Shown here in pieces: positions 8,933-17,716 of a DNA stretch of 64,000 bases. The stretch's first letter is position 1. Every line of letters begins with the position of its first letter. This DNA is from G963665085 sp963665085. GTDB taxonomy: Bacteria; Bacteroidota; Bacteroidia; Bacteroidales; JAAAOM01. The translations under genes and the position numbers were made by a program. The stretch spans positions 1,116,001-1,180,000 of the forward strand of contig CAXXXS010000001.1 in the NCBI GenBank assembly GCA_963665085.2, read 5' to 3'. The notes under the pieces are model-generated. The model searched no databases, was not told the DNA's origin, and worked only from the letters and a program-made list of their open reading frames with translations.

Positions 8933-10273
8933 TTATAGTTTAATTCTTTCCCCTTTATAAAAATCAACTACTTTATTGCTAAAAATTAAGTTATATTTTG
9001 ATTGAAGCAACGAACTCTCAGAAACAATTAAATTTGTTTTTTCATACAGAAAATCCACGGAATTCATCATTCCTTGTTTGAATTTCTCTGAAGCTACTTC
9101 GAATGATTCGAGGGTAACTTCATAGTCTTCTGTACTTGCTTCAAATTCTTGTTTCGCTGTTTCCACATTAATTATAGCTTGTTCGACATTTTTTCTTAAC
9201 TCATTCTTAGTTTCAATTTCACTAAGCTGAGCCTGATCAACCCCTATTTCAGCAATACCAATACTGGTTTTTGCCTGTTTCTTTTGATAAATGGGTATAG
9301 AAAGTGATAAACCAAGCGAAGGGCTAACTCCGTCTCCAAGTTGACCAAAATAGGTTTGATCCTTTGTGCTTAAATAATTTGTTCCAATACCAGCACTCAT
9401 AGATAAACTAGGCATTAATGCAGCTTTAGCAATTTTTATGTCAAGTTCTGCACTTTGCGTATTCAATTCTGCCTGCTTAATCTGAGGTTTAATACTTAAC
9501 GCTTGTTGGTAAACGTTAGTAGAAGATAAGTTCTCTTCTTTTGGATTTAATAAATTATCCATCTCAGGAATTGAGATAGCAAAAGTATCTGTGACCGGCA
9601 ATTCCATTAATTGCATAAGAGTAAGCTTTGTCAGCCTGACATTACCCTCGGCATTTACTAAAGTAAGCTTTTCACTTGCCAATTGAGACTTAATCTGTAA
9701 ATAATCAGATTTAGAAATAATGCCAAGATCCATACGTTCTTTTGCCAAGTCAAGTTCCTCCTGGGTTGATTCTACCTGTTTCGCAGAATTCGTAACATTC
9801 TCAATTGCATACAACACTTGGAGGTATGCATCCAGAATATTAAGTTCAACCGATTCTCTAACCTGTTCAGAATAGAACTGATTCCCCAGCAAATCCAAAT
9901 TTGCCTGTTTTAACTGGTTGTTCAATTTCATACCATTGAACAACTGTACACTAGAACTCAATGAATACGACGTGCTACTAGAGCTTTTCAAATTCGAAGA
10001 TTCATTCGTCACAGTATTTTGGCTGTTATCCCAACCAAAACTATTACTAATACCCGCACTCAACGAAGGTAACCGCGCAGCCTTAGCCTGGTTGAGATAC
10101 AACTGGCTTTGCTGCTCTGATAAACCTGCTTGTTGAATTTGGATATTTTTTGAAAAAGCGTATTGGATACAATCGTCCAATGTCCACACTTTTTCATTCT
10201 GGGCATTGCTGGTTGTTAAAAAACCAACAATACAGAATCCGATAAGATTCAATCTTTTAAAATGCAGTGTCAT
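8933..10273 (-). CDS. TolC-family outer-membrane efflux protein
   Basis: This is a two-repeat outer-membrane factor: a signal peptide (MTLHFKRLNLIGFCIVGFLT, cleaved near SNAQ), then two copies of the OEP helical hairpin, each beginning with a pattern like TLDDCIQYAFSKNIQIQQA or LSIKPQIKQAELNTQSAE. I use the ATG at 10273, giving 446 residues. An upstream TTG would add 15 residues in front of the signal peptide and is less likely. It is the first gene of the four-gene efflux operon with the adaptor, ATPase and permease. The trimeric product should form the outer-membrane duct. A promoter should lie in 10274-10479, but I could not pick one with confidence. Confidence 0.92.
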   Translation of the reverse strand: MTLHFKRLNLIGFCIVGFLTTSNAQNEKVWTLDDCIQYAFSKNIQIQQAGLSEQQSQLYLNQAKAARLPSLSAGISNSFGWDNSQNTVTNESSNLKSSSSTSYSLSSSVQLFNGMKLNNQLKQANLDLLGNQFYSEQVRESVELNILDAYLQVLYAIENVTNSAKQVESTQEELDLAKERMDLGIISKSDYLQIKSQLASEKLTLVNAEGNVRLTKLTLMQLMELPVTDTFAISIPEMDNLLNPKEENLSSTNVYQQALSIKPQIKQAELNTQSAELDIKIAKAALMPSLSMSAGIGTNYLSTKDQTYFGQLGDGVSPSLGLSLSIPIYQKKQAKTSIGIAEIGVDQAQLSEIETKNELRKNVEQAIINVETAKQEFEASTEDYEVTLESFEVASEKFKQGMMNSVDFLYEKTNLIVSESSLLQSKYNLIFSNKVVDFYKGERIKL

Positions 10274-10479
10274 AATACTAGTTTTAATTAATAACCCATC
10301 TGCTACTAAATAATTCAATAACAGATGGATTTATATGAAAAAGTCACGAAAAATTTAAAAATTTTTTAATCATTTATATAATATTTAAAAATTCATTATC
10401 TATAGCTTCCATATCTCTTCAAGTTTAATAGTCTCCTATAAATCTGTTCTCAACATTTTAATTTTTTTAATAATTATCC

Positions 10480-11937
10480 TTAAAAGTTTAAAGATGTTGA
10501 GCGTGGTACATAAAGATTTCTTCTAAAATCTTCTTTTTTGTTAAGTATTTGATCCAACTGAATACTGTAATCTCGTTTATCGATTTTTGCTGAACGTATG
10601 GATGCTCCAGAGATTTGTTCTATTGCCGTAGCCAGCAAATCATCTTCAATATCTCCAAACGGTACGGCGTACAACATATAATCTGTTACTTCATAATCAG
10701 GGGTCAATCCATCATCAAAGTCGGTATATCCTTCAGAGTTTGCATATTTCATAACTACAGGCAAAAGGCACCAATCATGCTCACGAGGTTCATGATCTGT
10801 ATCATAAATTACCCACATCCCTGTATATTTACCATAAGTTGGTTCTCCAACTATAGTAACATCCATATAAGGATCAAGTCCGGTAATTAAAAGCTCACTT
10901 GCAGAAGCTGTCCCGGAGGTTGTTAAAAAACTAACAGAAGAAATTTCAAAATCATTTACTTTATTTAAAAATTTCGTTTCCAGGTAGTCATCATAATGAT
11001 AATATTCAAAATATGATTGATACAAATCATTATATTCATACGTAACAAATACATTGCTTCCATTAGCAACAGAGGCAGGAGCGATTGATGAAGCCAGATA
11101 GGTAGAAGCATCTATTTCACCTCCTCCATTATAGCGTAAATCAACAATTAAATCGGTAACCCCTGCAGTGGTAAAATTGCTAAATACATTATCAATTGAT
11201 TCTAAGTATTCATCGTTATCTCCACTTACAAATTCAGTGTAAACAAAATATCCTATTTTTTTACCCGAGACTTCGAATATAGTATCATAAATTAATGGAT
11301 CTGCAGCAATCGTTGTAGCTGTCATAGAAATAGTTTCACCTGAACTTAGAATAGAACTATTATTTAAATATCCCAACCCAACGGTATAACTCGTTTGGCT
11401 ATATAAATCATAATAGTTAGTGGTATCCATATATTCGCCATCAATGGTAAGAATAATATCCCCTCTTTTTAAACCGGCCGTTTCTGCAGGGGAATCGGGA
11501 TATACAAATTCTACAATAATGATAACCTGGTTTTCTGAAATTAGACCAAACATGGGAGAATATCCCATTGATACAGGTACACCCGATAATTCTGCTTCTA
11601 ATGAGGTAAAGTCATCTGTAATATATGACCATTTATCTTCTTCATCGTAAACCAATTCATCATAATAAAAACTTTCAGGATCTGTTTTACTGGAAAAATC
11701 CGTATAATCAGGCATTTCTGAAGTCCAATAATAAACCTCATCCATAACCTCATATATCCATTCTGAAATTCCAATATTTGTGCTATCCTCAGCAGATAGC
11801 CCCTCTTCTTCTGTTCCTGTTTCATCATTAACAGAATTTTCCTCCTCACATGACAAAAAAAATGCAGAGGATATTAAAGTAAAAACGAAAAGTAAACTAT
11901 ACTTTAATATAAAATTAAATACAAAAATGTTTTTCAT
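10480..11937 (-). CDS. S41-family peptidase lipoprotein, copy 1
   Basis: This 485-residue protein begins with a lipoprotein signal peptide (SAFFLSC lipobox, Cys at about residue 30), followed by an acidic linker, an N-terminal cap domain (ISEWIYEVMDEVYYWT), a PDZ domain (AGLKRGDIILTIDGEYMD) and the S41 protease core. The catalytic pair fits the CtpA pattern: Ser345 in GTASASE and Lys370 in GEPTYGK, 25 residues apart. It resembles Bacteroidota surface or periplasmic S41 lipoproteins and differs from CtpA in having the long cap. A highly similar paralogue lies 530 bp upstream (12467-13906), so the pair arose by tandem duplication. The substrate is unknown. The predicted location is the outer membrane, facing the periplasm or the surface. 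Confidence 0.9.
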   Translation of the reverse strand: MKNIFVFNFILKYSLLFVFTLISSAFFLSCEEENSVNDETGTEEEGLSAEDSTNIGISEWIYEVMDEVYYWTSEMPDYTDFSSKTDPESFYYDELVYDEEDKWSYITDDFTSLEAELSGVPVSMGYSPMFGLISENQVIIIVEFVYPDSPAETAGLKRGDIILTIDGEYMDTTNYYDLYSQTSYTVGLGYLNNSSILSSGETISMTATTIAADPLIYDTIFEVSGKKIGYFVYTEFVSGDNDEYLESIDNVFSNFTTAGVTDLIVDLRYNGGGEIDASTYLASSIAPASVANGSNVFVTYEYNDLYQSYFEYYHYDDYLETKFLNKVNDFEISSVSFLTTSGTASASELLITGLDPYMDVTIVGEPTYGKYTGMWVIYDTDHEPREHDWCLLPVVMKYANSEGYTDFDDGLTPDYEVTDYMLYAVPFGDIEDDLLATAIEQISGASIRSAKIDKRDYSIQLDQILNKKEDFRRNLYVPRSTSLNF

Positions 11938-12466
11938 CTCTCCAAAAAATAGTTCTTATCGATACAAGGATATTTATATTTTATTGTATGATAAACTAAA
12001 ATCGACAGAATGGACATTTGCATAGATGATTGCACATGTTTATTATGTAACCCTTAGATTTAGCTATATAATTACTAAAAAGGAATAATTATACCATTTA
12101 ATTAAATTTATCCATGGTTATTTCCAAGCAAAAATCACAAACTGTTTTAGAAAAAAAAGATTTACTTCTATTCTATATTAATTCAATATTTACTCTCCCT
12201 GATTGAGTCTCTGACTCAATCTCTCCCTCTCTTGAAAGAAAGGGAAAAAATTCCAGCTTTGCAAGATTAGAGTGTGCTCTTTAACATCTTATCCTGACGG
12301 CTATGTGCTGTGTGTGGTGAGGTCTCACAGAGAAAACTTCACCCAAATGGGTGAAGAAATATTAACTTTGCTGAGTTCGTCATTTGTCCTTGGTTCATGC
12401 TTATGGTCTTGATTAGCAGTTTTATAGAAACAACTTTCAACCCGCTGCAATTTATAGATTGTTATA
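11938..12466. other. Intergenic region between the S41 paralogues, with palindromes
   Basis: This 529-bp gap has no ORF worth calling. It contains a perfect 9-bp inverted repeat (GATTGAGTC/GACTCAATC, 12201-12221), a decayed CCCTCTC...AAAGGG inverted repeat just after it, a relatively GC-rich patch at about 12290-12330, and the terminator-like hairpin at 12337-12356. The part next to 11937 should hold the promoter of copy 1. The GC-rich patch may be the remnant of a repetitive element. Confidence 0.5.
12331..12356 (-). terminator. Rho-independent terminator of S41 copy 2
   Basis: An 8-bp perfect stem (CTTCACCC at 12337-12344, GGGTGAAG at 12349-12356) has a 4-base loop. On the minus strand it is followed by TTTTCTCT. 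It lies about 110 bases past the stop at 12467. Confidence 0.7.
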
Positions 12467-13906
12467 TCAATTTAAACCTGAACGTGTCATAAAAAGATTT
12501 TTCTTGTAATCTTCTTTTTTATTATATACCTGATTGAATTGAATAGTGTTATCACGTTTATCAACTTTTGCAGATCGTAAGGATACCCCTGTAATCTGTT
12601 CAACAGCTGTAGCAAGTAAATCATCATCCAAATCACCAAATGCTTTGGCAGTTAATAAATAATCTGTTACTTCGTAATCAGGAGTTAATCCATCATGAAA
12701 ATCTGTGTATCCCTGGGAGTTTGCATATTTCATAACTACAGGCATAATGCACCAATCGTGCTCACGAGGTTCATGATCTGTATCATAAATTACCCACATA
12801 CCTGTATATTTACCATAAGTTGGTTCTCCAACTATAGTAACATCCATATACGGATCTAGTCCTGTAATTAATAGTTCACTGGCAGAAGCAGTTCCCGAAG
12901 TTGTCAAAAAACTAACAGAAGAAATTTCAAAATCATTTACTTTATTCAGAAACTTAGTTTCTAAGTTATCATCATAATGATATTCTTCAAAATATGATTG
13001 GTACAAATCGTTATACTCATAGGTTACAAATACATTACTACCATTTGCAACAGACGAAGGGGCGATTGATGATGCCAAATACGTAGAAGCAGTTATTTCT
13101 CCTCCACCATTATATCTCAAATCAACAATTAAATCGGTAACCCCTGCGGTGGTAAAATTGCTAAATACATTATCAATAGTAGCTAAGTATTCATCGTCAT
13201 CTCCACTTACAAATTCGGTGTACACAAAATATCCTATTTTTTTACCAGAAACTTCAAATATAGTATCATAAACTAATGGATCTGCGGCAATCGTTGTTGC
13301 TGTAATAGAGATAGTCTCACCTGAATCTCCAATTGTATTGCCTTCGAGATAACCTAATCCAACTGTATAAGATGTTTGGCTATACAAATCGTAATAGTTT
13401 GTTGTATCCATATATTGGCCATCAATACTAACAATTATATCGCCTCTTTCTATACCAGCATCAGCAGCCGGAGAATTTGGATAAACAAATTCTACAACTA
13501 TAATTACCTGATTTTCTGAAATAAGTCCAAACGCAGGAGAGTACCCCATTGAAACTGGGACCCCAGATAATTCTGCTTCTAACGAAGTAAAATCATCTGT
13601 AATATACGACCATTTATCTTCATTGCTATAGACTAGTTCATCATAATAAAAACTTTCTGGATCTGTTTTACTGGTAAAAATGGAATAATCAGGCATTTCT
13701 GAAGTCCAATAATAAACCTCATCCATAACATCATATATCCATTCTGAAATTCCAATATTTATGCTATCCTCAGCAGATAGCCCCTCTTCTTTTGTACCTG
13801 TTTCATCACTATCAGGCTCTTCTTTCTTACAAGACCAAAAAACTGTTAGGGAAAACAAAGTAAAAGCAAAAAGTAAATTGTACTTTAATCTAAAAATGTT
13901 TTTCAT
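12467..13906 (-). CDS. S41-family peptidase lipoprotein, copy 2
   Basis: This 479-residue paralogue of the protein at 10480-11937 has the same architecture: lipobox FWSC, acidic linker, cap domain, PDZ domain (AGIERGDIIVSIDGQYMD) and S41 core. The dyad is conserved at Ser341 (GTASASE) and Lys366 (GEPTYGK). Identity to copy 1 is very high through the catalytic half, and differences concentrate in the linker, the PDZ ligand region and the C-terminal tail (ends MTRSGLN against STSLNF in copy 1). Both copies therefore look active, and the changes may tune specificity. The gene has its own terminator near 12337, so the two copies are probably transcribed separately. Confidence 0.9.
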   Translation of the reverse strand: MKNIFRLKYNLLFAFTLFSLTVFWSCKKEEPDSDETGTKEEGLSAEDSINIGISEWIYDVMDEVYYWTSEMPDYSIFTSKTDPESFYYDELVYSNEDKWSYITDDFTSLEAELSGVPVSMGYSPAFGLISENQVIIVVEFVYPNSPAADAGIERGDIIVSIDGQYMDTTNYYDLYSQTSYTVGLGYLEGNTIGDSGETISITATTIAADPLVYDTIFEVSGKKIGYFVYTEFVSGDDDEYLATIDNVFSNFTTAGVTDLIVDLRYNGGGEITASTYLASSIAPSSVANGSNVFVTYEYNDLYQSYFEEYHYDDNLETKFLNKVNDFEISSVSFLTTSGTASASELLITGLDPYMDVTIVGEPTYGKYTGMWVIYDTDHEPREHDWCIMPVVMKYANSQGYTDFHDGLTPDYEVTDYLLTAKAFGDLDDDLLATAVEQITGVSLRSAKVDKRDNTIQFNQVYNKKEDYKKNLFMTRSGLN

Positions 13907-14137
13907 CTCTCTAAAATTGGTTTTTATTGATCCAAAGATATAATATCTATTATCTTTTTATACTTAAATTGACAGAATATACGAATACATTGATAATCTA
14001 ATCTGTTTGTTTTATATAACTATTTATAAGGAATATTTGCGCCAATTTCTTATATTTATTTAAATTATTCTCAAACGTACTTCTGTTAATTTTATATATT
14101 AAAAAACTTCGCAAGTATTATTTTAATATTAATCGAA

Positions 14138-14995
14138 ATGGAACAAAAATTTAAATGGAAAGTCTTTATTAGCATCTCCTTATTTTTTTCATTCTTTATC
14201 ATTTTCTTTTCGGGAATAATACTCTTTATGGCACCTCCGGGGAGAATTGCAAACTGGTCTGATTGGAACATAATGGGTTTAAAAAAAAGTGAATGGCAGG
14301 CATTGCACATAATATTCTCATTTACCTTTGCCATTCTATCCATTTTTCACCTGTTTACGGTTAACTGGAAAGCATTTTGGTCTTACATAATTCTAAAATC
14401 TAAAAAAGGATTAAACAGAAAAACTGAAGTAACTACCGGCACTATATTTATTATATTATTTTTTATCGGTACCAGGACTTTAATACCTCCATTTAGTACA
14501 ATAATAGATTTTGGTGAAAACCTAACCCAGAGCTGGGAAGAAAAGAAAAACGATGCTACTCCTCCTGTACCACATACTGAAACATATACACTGGATAAAT
14601 TAGCAACTTCAATTTTAGAAATACCTGTTGAAGAAATAGTTTCCATACTGGAAAACAATGGTTATAATATTGAAAACACTTCTGTTACCCTTGCAGATAT
14701 AGGTAAACAATATAATGTTTCCCCACAGGTCCTTTATAATCTAATAACAGGTCACCAAGAACCAGAAATACATGAAGAACACCTTGAAGGAAGTGGAAAT
14801 CAAAATGGACAGGGAAAAGGTTACGGGAAAATAACAATAGAAGATGTTGCTAATGAATTAAATATTGATGTTTCTGATCTAATTAATAAATTAAAAGAAC
14901 ATAATATTAGTGCCAGCAAAACAGAGACATTAAGAGATATCTCTACAAGAGAGAATACAACGCCTAAAGATATCTATGATATTCTAAATAACTAG
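14138..14995 (+). CDS. DUF4405 membrane protein with two tandem C-terminal helical repeats
   Basis: The N-terminal part matches DUF4405: three predicted membrane helices (residues ~8-31, 52-74 and 98-118), the family sequence PPGRIANWSDW at 33-43, and histidines H57 and H71 in helix 2, placed as possible heme ligands of a small cytochrome b-like bundle. After a linker (about 120-147) the protein continues with two related ~55-residue segments, at about 149-204 and 231-285. Both follow the pattern T-[LI]-[DE]-x-[LV]-A ... TL-x-DI ... [ST]-P-x-x-[LI]-Y, so the soluble part is an internal duplication of a helical domain. The repeats are separated by a Gly/Asn/Gln-rich linker (GSGNQNGQGKGYG). Heme binding and redox function are inferred from family likeness only. 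The gene stands alone on the plus strand. Confidence 0.8.
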   Translation: MEQKFKWKVFISISLFFSFFIIFFSGIILFMAPPGRIANWSDWNIMGLKKSEWQALHIIFSFTFAILSIFHLFTVNWKAFWSYIILKSKKGLNRKTEVTTGTIFIILFFIGTRTLIPPFSTIIDFGENLTQSWEEKKNDATPPVPHTETYTLDKLATSILEIPVEEIVSILENNGYNIENTSVTLADIGKQYNVSPQVLYNLITGHQEPEIHEEHLEGSGNQNGQGKGYGKITIEDVANELNIDVSDLINKLKEHNISASKTETLRDISTRENTTPKDIYDILNN

Positions 14996-15065
14996 TAAAT
15001 AGAAAACACGGTTGATCCTATAACTCTTTTTTGCGAAAAATAATTTTACTAAAGGGGCAAAAATC

Positions 15066-15998
15066 TTACTTCCCCAACTTAAAAAAATATCCGACTGATA
15101 ATTGAATTACAGAAATGTTTGGATACTCAATATCATTAACAAAATTTTGAGGGATATTATATTGGTAAGTAAGTTGAAAATCAAAATTATTATATGTGAT
15201 ATACAATGGCAAATCGAATTGAATATTCATTAATCCAAATACATCTTTATAATATGAGGTGTACTCAATCCCTGTATAAGGATCGATTATACTTTCATCG
15301 AGCATAAATTCCTGGTAATCTACACCAAACGATAATGAAGCCTCTGGACGTAAACGTATTTTTTTTCTGTATCCATTTTTATACAAAATAATATTTCCAT
15401 AAATATCGGCAGATAAATTTTTACCGGTTTCGTAACTACCAAAATTCAAAGAACCGTCTAACCGGATACCTATCTTATCATTTTTTAAGGTAATTCCTGT
15501 ACTTATACCTTGATTATACAAAGGTTCATAAAGAGGATCTGTAATGTGTGAGATATAACGTTGATAAGAAAATCTAACCCTGAGGGCATCAGATTTTACT
15601 AAACTTTTATTGTAACCTCCCATTAATACAGTTGTACGGTATCCGGGATCGAGCTGGCTGTACCAAACACCTGAAAGCCCGAAATAAAATCCGGCTCCAT
15701 TCAAATAAAAAAGTTGATTTCCCAAATTTATTTGATCTTCGCCAATCTCCCTGCCCGAAAAGATGGTTTTTGTATTTAATGAACTCCTGTAATACACATA
15801 ATGCATCTGCAGTGGTTTACCGCCCTCAACTAAATTTCGTAGTTCCGGATCATTCGTAAAAAGGTCGCTAATTAAAGAATCCAGTTTGTCTTCCCTTTCA
15901 GAGTCTAAAACGTTATTAACAATTTTATCAGCCTGACTATACGAAGAAGCTGTAAAAAACCATGCTAGAACGATTGTGATATAAACAAAGGATTTCAT
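15066..15998 (-). CDS. Putative outer-membrane beta-barrel protein
   Basis: This 310-residue protein has a signal peptide (MKSFVYITIVLAWFFTASSY, cleaved near SQA), a short acidic helical N-terminal segment, and then alternating hydrophobic/polar strands rich in Tyr, Phe and Gly to the end. The last strand is ISVIQLSVGYFFKLGK. This is the usual look of a small Bacteroidota outer-membrane barrel with about ten strands. I do not recognise a named family. It lies downstream of the Spy/CpxP-like and DUF2202 genes on the same strand, but a stretch with an inverted repeat (16058-16119) separates it from them, so it may be transcribed alone. Confidence 0.65.
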   Translation of the reverse strand: MKSFVYITIVLAWFFTASSYSQADKIVNNVLDSEREDKLDSLISDLFTNDPELRNLVEGGKPLQMHYVYYRSSLNTKTIFSGREIGEDQINLGNQLFYLNGAGFYFGLSGVWYSQLDPGYRTTVLMGGYNKSLVKSDALRVRFSYQRYISHITDPLYEPLYNQGISTGITLKNDKIGIRLDGSLNFGSYETGKNLSADIYGNIILYKNGYRKKIRLRPEASLSFGVDYQEFMLDESIIDPYTGIEYTSYYKDVFGLMNIQFDLPLYITYNNFDFQLTYQYNIPQNFVNDIEYPNISVIQLSVGYFFKLGK

Positions 15999-16057
15999 TT
16001 TTTAACTGTTATTAATTATGAAAATCTTACAAAAAATCTATTTTTCATCGAAAATAT

Positions 16058-16119
16058 TCTCGACCCTACTCGAACTGACCTTACTTACCACTTTATTGTC
16101 AAATCGAATAGAGTCGAGA
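16058..16119. repeat. Imperfect inverted repeat of the TCTCGACTC family
   Basis: Two 21-base arms (16058-16078 and 16099-16119) agree at 17 of 21 positions when one is reverse-complemented, with a 20-base loop. The arm resembles the core of the 133-bp element at 56555 (CTCGACTCCACTC, GTCAGTTCGAGCG). It could be a decayed member of the same dispersed palindrome family or a transcript-end hairpin for the gene at 16157. Confidence 0.55.
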
Positions 16120-16156
16120 TATCCTTTTATCAATTAACTCTCTTTAAATTTTATGA

Positions 16157-16633
16157 CTAGTTTCTACCTTTTTGCCAGCCATTTCTAACTGCTGTTCCCA
16201 TTTGCTCTTCACTTAATGCATTAGAACTTCTCAATGCTTGTCTTTCTGCAACTTCTGCCATATGATTTTCATACAACTCCTGTTGAGCTTCAGAAAATGT
16301 TGCTTGTAAAGCCTCTCTTTTCTCGTCACGTGTCATCTCAAGATTTTGGATAATAGCAAGTTGTTCCTCTGTTAAAGTTGCTTTGAAGGCTGCCTGAAAC
16401 TCTTCACCATTATTTTTAAATTGAGACATTACTCCATTACCTGAACCTTGTAATCCCGAACCTGAACCATCATGTAATTGAAGTTGAATATTAGTACCAT
16501 CACATGTTGTTCCATCATCAACTACTGTTGTCTCATCAGTAATAACTACTACTTCTTCAGTTTGAGCAAAAATTGGATTTGATACAAATACTACAAATAA
16601 AACTGCTACTAAAATTTTCATTAATGTTTTCAT
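16157..16633 (-). CDS. Small secreted Spy/CpxP-like protein
   Basis: This 158-residue protein has a signal peptide (MKTLMKILVAVLFVVFVSNP, cleaved near IFAQ), a low-complexity Thr/Val/Asp and Gly/Ser segment (residues ~24-68), and a helical C-terminal half. That half begins with an LTxxQ motif (LTEEQ, residues 87-91) and is followed by MTRDEKREALQATF. The LTxxQ motif and helix pattern resemble Spy/CpxP periplasmic proteins, which act as chaperones or envelope-stress sensors. The related CnrX/ZraP proteins bind metal. The match is modest, and there is only one LTxxQ, so the function is inferred. The neighbours are a ferritin-like lipoprotein and an ECF-controlled receptor. Confidence 0.6.
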   Translation of the reverse strand: MKTLMKILVAVLFVVFVSNPIFAQTEEVVVITDETTVVDDGTTCDGTNIQLQLHDGSGSGLQGSGNGVMSQFKNNGEEFQAAFKATLTEEQLAIIQNLEMTRDEKREALQATFSEAQQELYENHMAEVAERQALRSSNALSEEQMGTAVRNGWQKGRN

Positions 16634-16781
16634 AACTCCTAAATTTTTAATTTCTATAATTAATGTTCACATAATCATACCGCATTACTTCACCTTACCC
16701 CTACCTTTTAAGAAATTTTTGCGTCTATTTATAAATATTTGATTATTAATACACTAAAATCAATTGAAACTTTATTTCAAA

Positions 16782-16815
16782 AAAAACTCCGGTTGAAATT
16801 TCAACCGGAGTTTTT
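16782..16815. terminator. Strong palindromic terminator after the DUF2202 gene
   Basis: This is a perfect 34-base palindrome centred between 16798 and 16799, with a GC-rich CTCCGGTTGAAA arm flanked by A and T tracts on either side. It can act in both directions. Given the minus-strand genes, it ends the DUF2202 transcript, whose stop is at 16851. Confidence 0.9.
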
Positions 16816-16850
16816 ATATTTTTATAATTATCTAATTTTATAGAACAAAA

Positions 16851-17561
16851 TTATCTGTTTCTTCCATATTGACTACCATTTCCACCAACAACAGTTGTTG
16901 CAAGAATTTCTTCATAAACAGAAAGTTCTAATTTCTGAGGCGTATACGTCACTCCATAATTTTCAAGATTTTTTACAAACGATACAAGATGCTTTTTTGA
17001 TGCTGCTAACAATTTCCCATAAACTAAAAGGATATTTGAATTACTCGTTTGCGCTATTTCTTCTTGTAAATCTAAAATATCAGTTTCTTCAATTAAAGCA
17101 CCAGCCATTAAAGCTTCAACTAGAGATGTAGCTCCCATAAGTACCAGTTCATCATATAATTGCTGTAATTCTGTAATCGTAAATTCACCTGGAGTGGCAG
17201 AAGCAGGATCATCATAGCCATAAAATGCTAAAAGAGATAAAACAGCTTCTGTATGAGTTAATTCACTGTTCGAAATATTATCAAAAATTTTCAACCCATA
17301 TTCATCATAAAATAGATCATAAACATCCATCGCTAATTTTTCTTCCTCACGCATCCAGAATAATCCATTTATTTCATCCTGATTGAGACTATCCGTTTCA
17401 ATAAATGCAAGAGTAGCTAATTTTAAATCGCTATCTTCATTAATCGCAGCTTCTGAAGAAGCTGTTAGATCAAGAATACCTGAGTCTTCTTTTGCACAAC
17501 TTGCAAATCCGATAATTAAACTCAAAATCACAATTGAGTTTCTTATTCTACATTTTTTCAT
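16851..17561 (-). CDS. DUF2202 ferritin-like lipoprotein
   Basis: This 236-residue protein has a lipobox (IGFASC, Cys22) and a C-terminal DUF2202 domain starting near residue 66. Residues that fit a four-helix ferritin-like diiron site are all present: the REEEKL acidic cluster (E72-E74), E100 and H103 in SELTHTEA, E158/E159 with D161 in IEETDILDL, and H191 in KKHLVSF. DUF2202 proteins are placed in the ferritin-like superfamily, but their reaction is not established. A lipid-anchored form would work in the periplasm or at the outer membrane. The gene lies 155 bp downstream of an ECF/FecR-linked TonB receptor and ends at the strong terminator near 16798. It may belong to the same metal-related response. 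Confidence 0.8.
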   Translation of the reverse strand: MKKCRIRNSIVILSLIIGFASCAKEDSGILDLTASSEAAINEDSDLKLATLAFIETDSLNQDEINGLFWMREEEKLAMDVYDLFYDEYGLKIFDNISNSELTHTEAVLSLLAFYGYDDPASATPGEFTITELQQLYDELVLMGATSLVEALMAGALIEETDILDLQEEIAQTSNSNILLVYGKLLAASKKHLVSFVKNLENYGVTYTPQKLELSVYEEILATTVVGGNGSQYGRNR

Positions 17562-17716
17562 ATTAAAGTGTATTTTATGTGTATATTAAATGAAATTACA
17601 CTTACACCGCATAGCTCAATTTTACCCCTACCTTTTTAAAAATATTTTATTAAAAACCGCATCAATTCGCTAACAATCAAAAGGATGCAATTAAATAAAA
17701 CTTTCCTATGAATTTT

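Noticed and set aside
10274..10318. Upstream TTG start adding 15 residues to the TolC-like protein
   Set aside because: The extra residues precede a complete signal peptide, so the ATG at 10273 is the better start.
12285..12335. Possible tRNA or small RNA in the GC-rich patch between the proteases
   Set aside because: No cloverleaf arms or T-loop sequence could be drawn. It looks more like repeat remnants.
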